Shown here one piece after another: positions 35,619-48,000 of a DNA stretch of 64,000 nucleotides. Every line of letters begins with the position of its first letter. Positions within the stretch are counted from its first letter, which is position 1. The stretch is taken from the NCBI GenBank assembly GCA_933228675.1, contig OW121743.1, positions 80,536,363 through 80,600,362 on the forward strand, written 5' to 3'. Below the pieces are notes generated by a model. The model did not search any database and had not been told where the DNA came from. It was given only the letters and a program-made list of their open reading frames with translations. The translations under genes were made by a program, and so were the position numbers. The stretch comes from Stomorhina lunata. Taxonomy: Eukaryota > Arthropoda > Insecta > Diptera > Rhiniidae.

Positions 35619-38249
35619 ACGTTGACCTAGTCGGTTTATAAAAAGCTTAATAACTTTCGTCTGACCTAAAAAATAACCAAAAGACTTTGTTAGGAGCTTA
35701 ACTTTCTTGTTATATTAATATAAACTTTTATGAGCTTTCATATAAAAATAAGCAATAAAAAGCTACTAAAGTAAAAAAAAGTGGACAAATTTGTTAAAAA
35801 AAAAATCAATAATTTTAATTATTAAATGGATCAAAATAATATGTCATTCTGAAGCGCAATCCGTTTTCTGTTATTTGCTGTTAGCAAATTAAAATCGGAT
35901 ACAAAGTGGATGAGCTACGGGTCATTAATTTGACGAACCTTGTAAAAATTGTTTTTTGTTTTCGTGTAACTTCTAAACTTGGGTGTATTTCTGAATTTTT
36001 TTTACTTGATTCATCACGTTCTCAATAAGGTCTACAACCCACCTAGGTCGTTTCCCGAGTTTTTTAGTACATCAGAGTGTAATTAATAATTCAAAACTCA
36101 GCTAGAGCTTTTCTTTTAAGCATAAGCTTTCAGATTTTATCTACTGGTTCAAGATTTCAAATACCAGTTAATTTATGATTTTGTTCAGGAGAATTATCAA
36201 TTCCACCACCTACATAATCTGCAAATGTTTGCTAAAAATAGTTGCTATTATCACAAACCATAGAAGCAATTTTGTTTTTGGTTAAGAGAATACTTTTGTT
36301 GGTCGTATTGTTTCTGAGAGCAAATGGATAATATGGATGAGGAAAAAAATTTTAAAAAATACTTATTTGCACACAGCCTTGTCAGGGTAGATCTAAGGAG
36401 TAAAAGGACGTATATATGTATCATACAACTATCTATACCAGTATACTTAACAAATATAATGATGGTATATTTTTCTATTTGACTAAAACCAGTACAATTG
36501 CATACAAAAATACTGCAAATACTAAAACCATGACAATTGCTTTAAATTTCAGTTCTATTATATGGCAAAAGGAGCTCCTTTAACTCTACTGCTCTTTGAA
36601 TATCTTTTGCTTCTTCTTTTTGTCGAGATAATAATAATGAGGATGATGGTGATGATGATGATTCTGTTGTGAGCATTTCAAGGTCTTTTTGAGTGCGCAT
36701 TCTTTTGGGTAAATAAAGACAATACATGGAATAATGCAGTTAAGGAGTTTGGTTTGTTTTCCTCTTTTTCCCAACTTTGCCGAGCAAATAATATTAAAAT
36801 TTACTATAGAACTCTGTGAAACATACATACATTTAAGTCTGGGAAATTTTTAGAGAAGAAGCTTAAAATAAATATTTAAATTTTTGCATTTGTGGAAAAT
36901 GTATTTTCAGTCTTCTTACCCTTTAGCAATTTTGTTTTTGGAGAAGGCTACACATTTTACTGCTGATGGCAATGCCAGTTAGTTTAACAAGTCTATTGTT
37001 TTAACCATTTACATTTCTTGGTTTTGTAGTTTTCTACATTTAGTAGAAATTTGCTAAAAAAAAAAATAGGAACTACAAAATAAAGTAGGAAATATTATAT
37101 AAAGTCTTTAGTTATTCCCTTTTGTATATTTTCCTGTCTTTAAAATTTTTATTTATTTACTCTTATATTAAATTCTTAGTTATTTTCGTTAAGTGGTTAT
37201 GCCAGAATTTTGCAGATTTTAGCATTTAAATTGTTTTTCAGAGCAAGTTGCATACTTTTGGGCTTTAATTTGTTTTATTTTCTATAGCCTGCTTTTAGGG
37301 GCTTTTAAAACACATATAATAATTGCTTAAAGGATTATACTAAAAATTATGTTAGACTAGACATTTTTGGCAGTCTTATGATTTTAATTAAAATTAAAAT
37401 AGCTATTAAATTTTAAGAGGAGATACTAAAAAATTTAGGTACCAAAAAATTTACAAATTAAACTATTGCGTTAGTTTGTTTATATATGTCAATATAAAGT
37501 ATTACCCTCTGTTTTATTCCTGAGTTAAATAATCAATATTTTTGGATTTAATTATAATTGTAGATATCAAATTTAATTAAACTTTTTGAATAAAAAAAAA
37601 ATTTTAAGTCCCTAAGGTATGCTACAGAATATTTGCTTCAAAGTCTGAGTTTTCGGTCAATATCGAAAGCGTTTATTTGGACCTTATATTCGTTTAAAAG
37701 TAAAACTTTAGCTAATACTTTTTAAATGATCTTCTTAAAAGATATAAAAGAAAAGCTTTTTACCAAGAAGATTTTGGTTAGAGTTAAGGCGATTACTCTG
37801 AAAGTAGACACATGCACAAGTTTTTTGCTTAATTAATTTAAAATTCTACTATCACTATTTACGTTTTACACATTTCGTCTTTGCAAATATTTTTTAAAGA
37901 CCTAAAACTTGATGACTTCATACAAAACACTTCAGAAATCTACCCAAAAAGTAAAATAATTTAATTTCTTTATTGCATGTCGAAAATAAATATAAAAATA
38001 TTTTTTCGACGCCTTTTTACTTAATTAATTAGGCAGTAAACTATAGAAATGAGCAGAGGGTGTTCCCCTGCCATCTGTTGGATTTTTTTTTTTTCAAGGT
38101 TAGTTTGAAATTCAAAAATTACAAACTTTCACTTATATTTAAGTTAAAAAAATCTGGCAAAAATTATCAAGCACTATAAATGCCACAAACTTTAATCTGT
38201 AAAATTTATGCATTTTAGGTGAGTCTTTTTTTTTGTGCCAATAAAAAAA
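35619..38249. other. Unique AT-rich sequence
   Basis: About 2.6 kb with no recognisable gene. There is a GAT-type simple stretch near 36640-36662. Overlapping minus frames near 36542-36828 arise from that stretch and have no domain. Confidence 0.5.
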
Positions 38250-38404
38250 TTTATGTCGAAAAATATAAGAAAATTTTATACCAAAAATTATCTATAATAA
38301 ATATAAAAAATTTTATACTGAAAATTTTCTATAAAAAAAAATGTATACCGAAAATTTTTTCTAAAAAATTTTATCAAAAAATAACAAAATAGTCGGGATG
38401 TAAA
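38250..38404 (+). repeat. 28-bp TATACCG-type minisatellite, left block
   Basis: Several units of AAAATTTTATACCGAAAATT with TTTTCTATAAAA, interrupted at about 38405 by the ribozyme-bearing sequence and resumed at 38776. Confidence 0.75.
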
Positions 38405-38520
38405 TATTATTCAAAAAGAAGTGTATTTGCATTTGATCCCAAACCTGTTACATTTATTTATTAATGTAACAGATCAATTTATTGATAAAAAGCCAAAAAA
38501 TGTTTGCGGAGAAACCACAT

Positions 38521-38566
38521 TCCTCGACGCGTTTCGATGGTTGGTTAAGCCATCTCTTCAGGAGGA
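38521..38566 (-). ncRNA. Minimal type I hammerhead ribozyme motif
   Basis: Read on the minus strand: stem I TCCTC (38566-38562); core CTGAAGA (38561-38555); stem II GATGG (38554-38550) with a 9-base loop and CCATC (38540-38536); core GAAA (38535-38532); a very short stem III made of the last A plus C pairing with G and T around a GC loop; cleavage triplet GTC ending at 38526; stem I return GAGGA (38525-38521). All invariant core bases are present and stems I and II pair perfectly over 5 bp each. Predicted cleavage follows C38526. The two-pair stem III resembles the minimal hammerheads reported in Penelope-like elements. Activity is untested. Confidence 0.68.
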
Positions 38567-38740
38567 TTATCCCCAATTTAGACAGATCGAAAACCTCGCA
38601 TTATTACTAAATTTACAAACATAACTATTAAGAATTATGTTCATAAACCAAAAGAAAAAGCGTAGATTATCGACTGAACAAAAACAAACATTTTTCAGTT
38701 TTCATCTACCTTCACTTCCCACATTCTAAATTGGGGATAA

Positions 38741-38775
38741 TCCTCCTGAAGAGATGGCTTAACCAACCATCGAAA
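38741..38775 (+). ncRNA. Truncated hammerhead motif (inverted copy)
   Basis: TCCTC, CTGAAGA (38746-38752), GATGG (38753-38757), loop, CCATC (38767-38771) and GAAA (38772-38775) match the minus-strand motif exactly. The sequence then passes straight into array repeat (TTTTATACC). Stem III, the cleavage site and the stem I return are missing, so it cannot self-cleave. Confidence 0.6.
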
Positions 38776-41275
38776 TTTTATACCAAGAATTTTCTATAAA
38801 AAATTTTCAACCAGAAAATTTTTTATAAAATATTTTATACCAAACAAATTTTCTATAAAAAATTTTATACCAAAAAAATTTTCTATCAAAAAGATCTATA
38901 CCGAAATTTTTCTATGAAAAAATTTTATACCAAAAATTTTCTATACAAAATTTTATACCCAAAATTTTCTATTAAAAATTTTATATCGAAAATTTTCTGT
39001 TAAAAATTTTATAACGAAAATTTCTATAAAAAATTTTATTCCGAAAATTTTCTATAAAAAATTTTATACCAAAAACTGTCAATACAAAATATTATACCGA
39101 AATTTTTCTATAAAAAATTTATACCGAAAATTTTCTATAAAAAAATCTATACAAAAAATTTTCTTTAAAATATTAAATACAGAAAATTTTCGATAAAAAA
39201 TTTTATACCGAAAATTTACTATAAAAAATTTTATACCGAAAATTTTCTATAAAAAATTTTATACCGAAAATTTTCTATAAAAAATTTTATACCGAAAATT
39301 TACTATAAAAAATTTTATACCGAAAATTTTCTATAAAAAATTTTATATCGAAAATTTTCTATAAAAAATTTTATACCAAAAATTTTCTCTAAAAAATTTT
39401 TTACCGAAAATTTTCTATAAAAAATTTTATACCGAAAATAGTCTATCAAAAATTTCATACCGATACAGAAAAACAGAAAATTTTCTTTAAAAAATTTTAT
39501 ACCGAAAATATTCTATAAAAAATTTGATACAGAAAATTTTCTTTAAAAAATTTTATACCGAAAATTTTCTATAAAAAATTTGACACAGAAAATTTTCTTT
39601 AAAAAATTTGACACAGAAAATTTTCTTTAAAAAATTTTATATCGAAAATTTTCTATAAAAAATTTTATACCAAAAATTTTCTCTAAAAAATTTTTTGTCG
39701 AAAATTTTCTATAAAAAATTTTTTGTCGAAAATTTTCTATAAAAAATTTTATACCGAAAATAGTCTATCAAAAATTTTATACCGAAAATTTTCTATAAAA
39801 AATTTGATACAGAAAATTTTCTTTAAAAAATTTTATACCGAAAATTTTCTATAAAAAATTTGATACAGAAAATTTTCTTTAAAAAATTTGACACAGAAAA
39901 TTTTCTTTAAAAAATTTTATACCGAAAATTTTCTATTAAAAATTTTATACCGAAAATTTTCTATTAAAAATTTTATACCGAAAGTTTTTCATAAAAAATT
40001 TTGCACTGAAAATTTTCTATAAAAAATTTTACACCGAAATTTTTCTATAAAAAATTTTGTGGTAAAATTTGTTCTATTAAAAATTTTATAATTTGTTTAC
40101 TTTTATCTATAAAAAAAAATTTTCTATGAAAACATTTTATACCGAAAATTTTCTATAAAAAATTTCATACCGAAAATTTTCTTTAAAAAAATTTAAAACC
40201 AAAAATTTTCGATAAAAAATTTTACATCGAAAATTTTCAATAAAAAATTTTACACTGAAAATTTTACACCGAAATTTTTCTATGAAAAAATTTTGTGGCA
40301 AAAATTTTATAATTTGTATACTTTCTTCTATAAAAAAATTTTTCTATGAAAAAATTTTATACCGAAAATTTTTCTATATAAAATTTTTGAACCGAAAAAG
40401 TTTCTATAAAAATTTTTACACCGAAAATTTTCCATAAAAAATTTTACATCGCAAATTTTCTATAAAAAATTTTATACCGAAAAATTTCTAAGCAAAATTT
40501 GTTAACGGAAAATTTTTCGATGTTAAATTTTTGCACCGAAAATTTTGTAAAAAAAAATCAAAAAATGTTTTACCGAAAATTTTCTATAAAAAATTTTATA
40601 CCGAAAATTTTCTATAAAAAATTTTATACCGAAAATTTTCTATAAAAAATTTTATACCAAAAATTTTCTATAAACAATTTTATACCGAAAATTTTCTATA
40701 AAAAATTTTATAACGAAAATGTTTTTAAAAAATTTTATACCGAAAATTTTCTATAAAAAATTTTATACCGAAAATTTTCTATAAAAAATTTTATACCGAA
40801 AATTTTCTATAGAAAATTTTATGCCGAAAATTTTCTATAAAAAATTTTATACCAATAGTTTTCTAAAAAAAATTTTAAACCAAAATTTTCTAAAAAGAAG
40901 AATTTCTATATAAAATTTTTGTACTGAAAAATTTTCTAACATTTTTTACCGACAAAATGTTTATACCTAAAATTTTCTATGTAAAATTTTTATAGCGAAA
41001 AATGTTCCATGCAAAATTTGTACACCGAATTATTTTCTGTAAAAAATTTTTATACCGAAAATTTTACGATTCAAAATTTCCTTTACAGAATTTTTGTTTA
41101 TTCTTATACGGCAAATGTTTTTGTAAAATTTGTGTACAGAAAATTTTTCTATATAACATTTTTATACCGAAAATTTTCTATAAAGGATTTTTTTCTTATT
41201 TGAACAAATTTAGGGCTTAAAATTTTCTATAAAAGAGCTTTTACACCTAAAAATTGTTTACACTTAATATTTTTT
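38776..41275 (+). repeat. 28-bp TATACCG-type minisatellite (about 85-90 units)
   Basis: Units alternate TTTTATACCGAAAATTTTC and TATAAAAAA, giving a 28-bp period in the regular parts (about 39180-39420 and 40560-40850). Sub-variants such as GATACAGAAAATTTTC, GACACAG and TTTTTGTCG recur in multi-unit blocks (39520-39900), showing local duplication. Edges are degenerate. Short open frames near 41002-41220 are repeat artefacts. Confidence 0.92.
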
Positions 41276-43703
41276 ACTAAAATATTGAAATTAAATAAAA
41301 TTTTTACAGTTTTTGTCTGAAAACTGCAAAAATGAAGAAAAAATGTTAATTTCAGAAAAAAAATCGGTAACGCTGTATTTCCAAAACAAGCAGGAAATAA
41401 ACAAAATTTAGGTTTTGTTGAAATGGATTTAGTGGTAATTTTTGTATCCCATATGGTTGAATCTTTTATAACTTTTTGCGTTTATTTTATGTTTTTTCTT
41501 CAAAAAATTTCCTACCATAATATTTAAATGTCATTCCTCTGGTTCTTCCTATCACAACTTTCACTTAAATTTTGCTTAATAATTTTGAGAAAAAAATTTT
41601 TATGTTTTAGATTTTCCATGTGATTTCTTAAGCTTTCGATTTATGCTATTTATTTCCAGGTAAGAATTTCAATTGTATTTTAAGAGATTTTTGCAGATAT
41701 TCGTCATTTCCTTGCCATTTATTACACACAGGGTAATGACGAAAAATTGCACAGAGGACGAAATGATTGAAAAAATCCATAATTCGTTTAAATGTTTTGA
41801 TATTAATATAATTATTGAGTAATTATTAAAGTAATGTATAGCTGGGTTAGGTTGAACTAGTTTCAAACAAATCTAATCCTTTAAGAAATTTCTCAAAAGC
41901 TCTCCCATTCTATTTTCCCTTTCTATAAAAGAAACCCATTAACTGAAATTAAAGTCAACAATAGGAAAATACAATTTCGCATAACTTGATCTCATTTGGA
42001 ATAAAATTGTATAATCCATTTTCTAAACAAGAAAAAAAACAAAAACCGTTTTACATTTTCAAAAATTCGCTTTTGTTTTTATCATTGTAAGAGTTTACAA
42101 CAATAACAACATGATTGTCATAATTTTCATTACAATGAAAAGTTGAGAGGAACCAGAACAAAAAAAAAAAATATATAAGAAAAACAACAGGATAATAACA
42201 ATAAGGACTAACTGATTCGGGTCTTGTTGTCGTGTTTCAGTTTTTTTCTTTTTTTTGTTACTCAATTCAGTTTTTATTACATTTTTCGCTAAGATAAAGC
42301 GAAAAACAACTGAAAAATAAGCGAAAGACAAAAAAATGTTATAGTTTTAGTTTTCTAAAAGAATAGCAACAAATTGTGGAGAAAATAAAAAAAAAAAAAC
42401 AATATGAAAATGAAAACTAGATAAAGTATCATCTATTTCTACTGTGTGTTTTTTCTATTATGTAAGAAGTAATACTGACCTGACCTACTCTAATGCTGAG
42501 GGTATCCGCAAGAAGTTGGTCGACGGAGAAGTAGAAGAAGATGAGATAAATACAACAACAAGTTATGTTATTATGGCTCCGTTGGAGTTCTCTGTTTGGT
42601 GCACTGCTCCAAAAATGTCGTTGTCGTAGTCTATGTGACTCTAGAGCACAAAGACACACACACACACGATATCCTTTAAACTCACACTTTGAAATAAATA
42701 GAGCAAATTTATGAAAAATGATTTTTGTCGTTTAATGGATTTTTTGTTATTTTTTTATAAAAATTGTTTCGTTTTTCACTATTTAAAGCGCTTGTAAAGC
42801 GTCTTTTTGGCTATTACTGTGATTTAATTAAAAGAAAATGAGAATAAAATTAGATATAGCTTTTTTACAAGTTATACTTAGATTCTATTTAACATAAATT
42901 GTAAAATAAAACTATTAATAAAATGAAATAAAAAGCATTAGATATAAAACATAAGTAAAATAATATTCAAAATGCACAGGACTCTTCTTTTTTTCTTTAT
43001 TGTTCGAGGATTACAATCATTATTCATCAGGAGTGGTTTCAAAATGTTAATATTTATTAACCAACAGAGGGCATTGCCTTCCTTGAATCGTAAGCTCATT
43101 TTCCTAATGAGCAAAAAACAAATGCAACAACAACAAAAAAAAATGGAGAAATAAAGCATTAACAACAGCAACAACATAAAAGAAAAAGTGGCCGGGAATA
43201 GCAGTGGTATCATTGAGCGGTTTTCATTTATCCACTAGACAAAAGCATTCACTTTTTCAATACTAAAAACATAGACATAATACTAAAGGGGATTTCAAAA
43301 AACTCCTTAATTTATTTAAAAATTTTTTCACTTAAATTCCGTTTTCCCTTAAACAGTTTTATCAAAGATAATATAATATAAAGATATTGTACTCCATATA
43401 TTTTGGCTGTCAAATGTGAAATGAAGCAATGAAAAACACATTAGGGCACAAGCAAACATACATTTCATGAGCACGTGCGTGTGCCTTAGCTTTCTCACAG
43501 TGGATAATCGTCTTTATTAGTTGTTTTTAAATTAAAGTAAAAGTGGTATACTCTCTTTTTTATGGAACTTTTCAAAACGACCATACGGCAATCAATGTAT
43601 GGAAGTGCAACATCTTTATGTTATAGAGTCATTGGTATTATTTTCTTAAATTTATGTTAATTGATCGTTGAAACAAAAATCTTTCCATAACAATTTAAAT
43701 TTA
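41276..43703. other. Unique AT-rich sequence
   Basis: No gene recognised. A less AT-rich patch at about 42460-42630 has a 61-codon plus frame without a domain, overlapped by a minus frame. An ACAC run lies at about 42652-42666 and CAACAACAACAA near 43125. Possibly intronic, but no splice-bounded exon is evident. Confidence 0.45.
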
Positions 43704-44754
43704 CCCAGCAAAACTTTTCATTACCAAATAATGAGTTAAACAGCTAAACTATTGAACACGAACTACTTACTCATTCACTGTCGTTACATAAACATGGGGA
43801 TGTCATTGGAGGCAAGTACTTACCAATTGCAGAAAAGTAATGAATTGGGGAAGCAATTGAAAAACAACAACAAAAGCTTTTGTTGTTGTTGTTTTATTTA
43901 AAAAAACATATTTTTAAACGAAATACAAATTTTTTGTATACCCCCATGGGGGTTCGAACCCAGACCCCTACGACTGCTAGGCGGAGACTCTTCCACTGAG
44001 CTACTTCATATGTTGAAAAATTAGCAGCTTATAATTAATATATACAATTTTTACTTTTAGATCCAAAATCATGTGAAAATAACTGATTTTTATGCTTTGT
44101 TGTAATTTTTGGAAAAATATTTCTATATGATTTTTTGTAAACGTTTAATAATAGTAAACAATAAAGAAGTTTTTTTTTTAATTATTTTAAAACTTAGACA
44201 ATTTAAATCTTCCTTTTTGTATAAGTTTTTATATAAGATTGACTCTTACTTACTTTAATGGCCTATAGTTACAAACTGATAAGGTCAAAGTTCGAGCATA
44301 TTTTAGACTTCCGTGGACTTTGATCTTGTGCAAATATTCTACAATTTTATAGGCCAAGCTTTGAAAAATGTTCCTCTTCTTGGTCTTTCCATTGAAGTTT
44401 CGGACGTCTCCTTCTAAGATTAGTTGGTGGGACATTTTTATTCTAATTTTATCCTCTTTATAGTAATTTTTTTCCAAAAACCCATTTTTATCGATCTTAT
44501 GGAACAACTCTCGGTACATGTTAGCTCACTACATTAAGGGGCGTTAAACTAGTTCCCCGGGTGATAACACGAGGAGGTCAGTGTCCACAGTTGAGATAAA
44601 GAATGACCAAGATATGTCTGGGCTTACCAAGTTAAGACCAATCAGAACCGTGTTTGGTATCCAACATCCCCTACATAATCAAAATTGACTCATGATGGTA
44701 ATTTTTCATTACCGTGTGTTAGTTTTCCATTTTTTTACAGAAGGTAATATTTAA
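43704..44754. mobile_element. CCCAG TIR element, copy 2, interrupted by the foldback element
   Basis: Starts CCCAGCAAAACTTTTCATTACC and follows copy 1 (19222-20527) closely, including the tRNA-like segment and the AACAAC/GTTGTT palindrome (here with perfect 14-bp arms near 43863-43890). At TAATATTTAA (44745-44754) similarity stops; copy 1 continues for another ~230 bp to its right TIR. The missing right part should lie beyond the foldback element. A minus frame of 89 codons (44250-44519) has stops in copy 1 and is probably not functional. Confidence 0.68.
43941..44010 (-). other. tRNA-like segment (Pol III A and B boxes), copy 2
   Basis: Minus strand TAGCTCAGTGG (44004-43994) and GGTTCGAACCC (43961-43951), both excellent matches to Pol III internal boxes. 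Same Ala-like CTAGCAG loop as copy 1. Stems pair poorly, so not called a functional tRNA. Confidence 0.55.
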
Positions 44755-45003
44755 AGGGTGTGAAGATAAATTCGTCAGTTAAATACGTCCTACACCTATG
44801 TTAAATACGTTCCACACACTGTTAAGATGATTTTGAAAAAAGACATATTTACTTTTTTACCAAAAATAGCAACAAAAAATCAATTTAAAGAAAAATTGTT
44901 TTTTTTTCCTATAAAAAACATCTCAAATTAAAATCAAAAAAAAAAAAAAAATTTTACAAAGTTTTTTCATATAAAAAATGCAATGTTTAATAATAATAAT
45001 CAT
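44755..45003 (+). repeat. Outer end of the left arm, non-satellite
   Basis: About 250 bp between the inferred left terminus and the first satellite unit. It contains two related phrases, TTAAATACGTCCTACAC and TTAAATACGTTCCACAC, 30 bp apart. If it is the terminal part of the TIR, its inverted copy should end the right arm beyond the window. Confidence 0.5.
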
Positions 45004-48000
45004 GTCGATATATTCGATATTTAGAGAAGACATGAATCGGGGTAGCGAAAGACAGGAAGTAGCCCAGGACTAGTAGAAGCCATGACTATATTGGATATGT
45101 CAAGAATCAGCCCGATATCGGAGATATAGATTTTTAAAAATTTTCATTTTTCATATATATTATATGAAAAAATTGGTAATTTTCAAGTCGATCCCATCAA
45201 TATTTAGAGAAGACATGAATCGGGGTAGCGAAAGACAGGAAGTAGCCCAGGACTAGTAGAAGCTATGACTATATTGGATATGTCAAGAATCAGCCCGATA
45301 TCGGAGATATAGATTTTTAAAAATTTTCATTTTTCATATATATTATATGAAAAATTGGGAATTTTCAAGTCGATCCAATCAATATTTAGAGAAGACATGA
45401 ATCGGGGTAGCGAAAGACAGGAAGTAGCCCAGGACTAGTAGAAGCTATGACTATATTGGATATGTCAAGAATCAGCCCGATATCGGAGATATAGATTTTT
45501 AAAAATTTTCATTTTTCATTTATATTATATGGAAAAATTGGGAATTTTCAAGTCGATCCAATCAATATTTAGAGAAGACATGAATCGGGGTAGCGAAAGA
45601 CAGGAAGTAGCCCAGGACTAGTAGAAGCCATGACTATATTGGATATGTCAAGAATCAGCCCGATATCGGAGATATAGATTTTTAAAAATTTTCATTTTTC
45701 ATATATATTATATGAAAAAATTGGTAACTTTCAAGTCGATCCCATCAATATTTAGAGAAGACATGAATCGGGGTAGCGAAAGACAGGAAGTAGCTCAGGA
45801 CTAGTAGAAGCTATGACTATATTGGATATGTCAAGAATCAGCCCGATATCGGAGATATAGATTTTTAAAAATTTTCATTTTTCATATATATTATATGAAA
45901 AAATTGGTAATTTTCAAGTCGATCCCATCAATATTTAGAGAAGACATGAATCGGGGTAGCGAAAGACAGGAAGTAGCCCAGGACTAGTAGAAGCTATGAC
46001 TATATTGGATATGTCAAGAATCAGCCCGATATCGGAGATATAGATTTTTAAAAATTTTCATTTTTCATATATATTATATGAAAAATTGGGAATTTTCAAG
46101 TCGATCCAATCAATATTTAGAGAAGACATGAATCGGGGTAGCGAAAGACAGGAAGTAGCCCAGGACTAGTAGAAGCTATGACTATATTGGATATGTCAAG
46201 AATCAGCCCGATATCGGAGATATAGATTTTTAAAAATTTTCATTTTTCATTTATATTATATGGAAAAATTGGGAATTTTCAAGTCGATCCAATCAATATT
46301 TAGAGAAGACATGAATCGGGGTAGCGAAAGACAGGAAGTAGCCCAGGACTAGTAGAAGCTATGACTATATTGGATATGTCAAGAATCAGCCCGATATCGG
46401 AGATATAGATTTTTAAAAATTTTCATTTTTCATTTATATTATATGGAAAAATTGGGAATTTTCAAGTCGATCCAATCAATATTTAGAGAAGACATGAATC
46501 GGGGTAGCGAAAGACAGGAAGTAGCCCAGGACTAGTAGAAGCTATGACTATATTGGATATGTCAAGAATCAGCCCGATATCGGAGATATAGATTTTTAAA
46601 AATTTTCATTTTTCATATATATTATATGAAAAAATTGGTAATTTTCAAGTCGATCCAATCAATATTTAGAGAAGACATGAATCGGGGTAGCGAAAGACAG
46701 GAAGTAGCCCAGGACTAGTAGAAGCTATGACTATATTGGATATGTCAAGAATCAGCCCGATATCGGAGATATAGATTTTTTAAAATTTTCATTTTTCATT
46801 TATACTATATTGAAAAATTGGGAATTTTCAAGTCGATCCAATCAATATTTAGAGAAGACATGAATCGGGGTAGCGAAAGACAGGAAGTAGCCCAGGACTA
46901 GTAGAAGCTATGACTATATTGGATATGTCAAGAATCAGCCCGATATCGGAGATATAGATTTTTAAAAATTTTCATTTTTCATATATATTATATGAAAAAA
47001 TTGGTAATTTTCAAGTCGATCCCATCAATATTTAGAGAAGACATGAATCGGGGTAGCGAAAGACAGGAAGTAGCCCAGGACTAGTAGAAGCTATGACTAT
47101 ATTGGATATGTCAAGAATCAGCCCGATATCGGAGATATAGATTTTTAAAAATATTCATTTTTCATATATATTATATGAAAAATTGGGAATTTTCAAGTCG
47201 ATCCAATCAATATTTAGAGAAGACATGAATCGGGGTAGCGAAAGACAGGAAGTAGCCCAGGACTAGTAGAAGCTATGACTATATTGGATATGTCAAGAAT
47301 CAGCCCGATATCGGAGATATAGATTTTTAAAAATTTTCATTTTTCATTTATATTATATGGAAAAATTGGGAATTTTCAAGTCGATCCAATCAATATTTAG
47401 AGAAGACATGAATCGGGGTAGCGAAAGACAGGAAGTAGCCCAGGACTAGTAGAAGCTATGACTATATTGGATATGTCAAGAATCAGCCCGATATCGGAGA
47501 TATAGATTTTTAAAAATTTTCATTTTTCATATATATTATATGAAAAAATTGGTAATTTTCAAGTCGATCCCATCAATATTTAGAGAAGACATGAATCGGG
47601 GTAGCGAAAGACAGGAAGTAGCCCAGGACTAGTAGAAGCTATGACTATATTGGATATGTCAAGAATCAGCCCGATATCGGAGATATAGATTTTTAAAAAT
47701 TTTCATTTTTCATATATATTATATGAAAAACTTGGTAATTTTCAAGTCGATCCCATCAATATTTAGAGAAGACATGAATCGGGGTAGCGAAAGACATGAA
47801 GTAGCCCAGGACTAGTAGAAGCTATGACTATATTGGATATGTCAAGAATCAGCCCGATATCGGAGATATAGATTTTTAAAAATTTTCATTTTTCATATAT
47901 ATTATATGAAAAATTGGGAATTTTCAAGTCGATCCAATCAATATTTAGAGAAGACATGAATCGGGGTAGCGAAAGACAGGAAGTAGCCCAGGACTAGCAG

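Larger units (their letters stand above)
38405..38775 (-). mobile_element. Retroelement-like fragment carrying hammerhead motifs
   Basis: Non-repetitive sequence lodged in the 28-bp array. It holds a complete hammerhead core on the minus strand (38566-38521) and, inverted about 150 bp away, a second copy on the plus strand that stops at the GAAA box. A diverged relative lies at 11202-11463, also inside TCTATA-type repeats. Known: Penelope-like retroelements and retrozymes carry minimal type I hammerheads with a tiny stem III. Assigning this to such an element is inference; no reverse transcriptase or endonuclease frame is present. A 67-codon plus frame here (38421-38624) is not supported as a gene. 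Confidence 0.5.

Noticed and set aside
42444..42629. 61-codon plus frame in a less AT-rich patch
   Set aside because: Opposed by a longer minus frame, no recognised domain, no clear splice sites.
44250..44519. 89-codon minus frame in CCCAG element copy 2
   Set aside because: The matching region of copy 1 has a stop codon; conservation is at DNA level only.
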